Source of the DNA: an uncultured Blautia sp.
GTDB lineage: Bacteria; Bacillota; Clostridia; Lachnospirales; Lachnospiraceae
Length of the DNA: 8,465 nt
Assembly: GCA_900547615.1 (NCBI GenBank)
Contig: URHH01000106.1
Span: forward strand, 1 to 8,465
Direction: 5' to 3'
This document shows positions 7,662-8,465 of the stretch, in pieces; position 1 is the stretch's first letter; every line of letters starts with the position of its first letter. The notes under the pieces are model-generated. The model was not told the DNA's origin and ran no database searches. It worked only from the letters and a program-made list of their open reading frames with translations. The position numbers and the translations under genes were made by a program.

Positions 7662-8465
7662 TCAACGTTTATACATATTCAGCATCTGTCTTGCTTCGTC
7701 CGGTGTTGCAGGCTCAAGGCCCATTGCCCGGATCAAATTGACCAGCTTTTCCACAACCTGCCAGTTGTATTCTGCATCTACATCTTCATCCAGATAATGG
7801 CTGTCCTCAAATCCAACACGCACTACCGTTGCACCCATTGCAATGGCAGCTGCAAGGAATGTCCAGTTATCACGGCCAAAATGGGTAACTCCCCAAAGCG
7901 CATCACCTGGTACAAAGGAGCGGAAAGCTGCCAGCATTTCTGTTGTGGGCTGCATACCTCCTTTATGTCCGAATACCAGGTTAAACAGCATCGGCTCTGC
8001 AAATGGCTGCTCTTTTCTTACGATTTCCATGTTGTTAATCATTCCGATGTCAAAAACCTCTGTTTCCGGAATTATTTCTCTTCTATAAACGGCTTCTGCA
8101 CAGTAGCGGATGTCGTCAAAGGAATTGATATATACGCTTTCGCCAAGATTTGTGGTTCCACCGTTCAGGGATGCACTTTCTACCTTTTGATAGTCGAGAG
8201 GATTGCAGCGCTCCTGAATGTTCATATCAGAAACACCGCCTGTAGATGCCTGTACTACTACATCAGTACGTTTCAGGATTTCCTCGAAGCACTCTGACAT
8301 ATAAGAAATATCAGAGGTAAGACTTCCGTCTGGCTTTCTGCAATGAAGATGGCACATTGCTGCTCCAAGTTTCACGCTCTTTTCCACATCTTCTGCAAGT
8401 TTTACTGCGTCTATACTGGCTCCCCCCCGTCCAGGCGCCCCGGGAAAAATTACCCCGTGAAGCCG
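7662..8465 (-). CDS. BKACE/DUF849 beta-keto acid cleavage enzyme (partial)
   Basis: A Zn-dependent enzyme family (type member 3-keto-5-aminohexanoate cleavage enzyme, Kce) that condenses a beta-keto acid with acetyl-CoA, giving acetoacetate and a new CoA ester. The frame runs off the window, with 267 residues visible and only a few N-terminal ones missing; a GTG at 8387 is an internal valine, since the frame stays open upstream with family-like sequence (SIDAVKLAED). Visible features are the metal-binding HLH in AAMCHLHCR (about residues 36-44 of the visible part), the STGG and SLNGGTTNLG segments, GVTHFGRDNW, and VRVGFEDSHYL, whose glutamate is an expected metal ligand. The substrate differs between subfamilies and cannot be told here. 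It is upstream of and close to the rhamnosidase gene, a pairing that hints at catabolism of a plant-derived compound, but this is inference. The sequence beyond 8420 is abruptly GC-rich with a run of seven C, so its reading there is less certain. Confidence 0.88.
   Translation of the reverse strand, partial: RLHGVIFPGAPGRGGASIDAVKLAEDVEKSVKLGAAMCHLHCRKPDGSLTSDISYMSECFEEILKRTDVVVQASTGGVSDMNIQERCNPLDYQKVESASLNGGTTNLGESVYINSFDDIRYCAEAVYRREIIPETEVFDIGMINNMEIVRKEQPFAEPMLFNLVFGHKGGMQPTTEMLAAFRSFVPGDALWGVTHFGRDNWTFLAAAIAMGATVVRVGFEDSHYLDEDVDAEYNWQVVEKLVNLIRAMGLEPATPDEARQMLNMYKR

Noticed and set aside
7629..8297. Plus-strand 222-codon frame opposite the BKACE gene
   Set aside because: It is antisense to a clearly conserved enzyme, its composition is low-complexity and cysteine/histidine-rich, and it has no ribosome binding site. 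It is a shadow frame.

Overview
The window looks like AT-rich DNA from a low-GC Firmicute, most likely a gut Clostridia/Lachnospiraceae species. This is inferred from base composition, strong AGGAG-type ribosome binding sites and the gene families present; no rRNA or other marker gene is here. All recognisable genes lie on the minus strand, so transcription runs from high to low coordinates.

Right part (8465 to 4973): a beta-keto acid cleavage enzyme (BKACE/DUF849), cut by the window edge, is followed after 19 bases by an intact cytoplasmic GH78 alpha-L-rhamnosidase. They look like one catabolic transcription unit.

Middle part (about 4979 to 2733): a scar of rearrangement. Directly after the rhamnosidase stop there is what looks like the C-terminal tail of a TnpV-type transposon protein, then a hairpin. 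Next comes a DUF1016 (YhcG-like) gene preceded by a perfect 19-bp palindrome. The DUF1016 gene ends where its nuclease domain should begin, and within 4 bases a GH13 alpha-amylase fragment starts that lacks its N-terminal third, including signal peptide and conserved region I. Two broken genes therefore meet end to end, joined by an ATGA overlap. The amylase fragment keeps all three catalytic acids and is followed by a strong terminator hairpin.

Left part (2537 to 289): a two-gene unit of a MATE multidrug transporter and an AraC-family regulator. The MATE stop codon lies inside the regulator's ribosome binding site, which suggests translational coupling. A perfect 13-bp inverted repeat sits directly upstream of the MATE ribosome binding site.

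The first 288 bases have no convincing gene. They hold two near-identical direct repeats (core ACCACATTTTACGACAA) and a well-placed ribosome binding site with an ATG that reaches a stop after eight codons, which may be the edge of another degraded or mobile segment.

I see no CRISPR array, tRNA or rRNA. The most unusual parts are the double-truncation junction near 3983, the transposon relic beside it, and the two perfect inverted repeats upstream of the MATE and DUF1016 genes.
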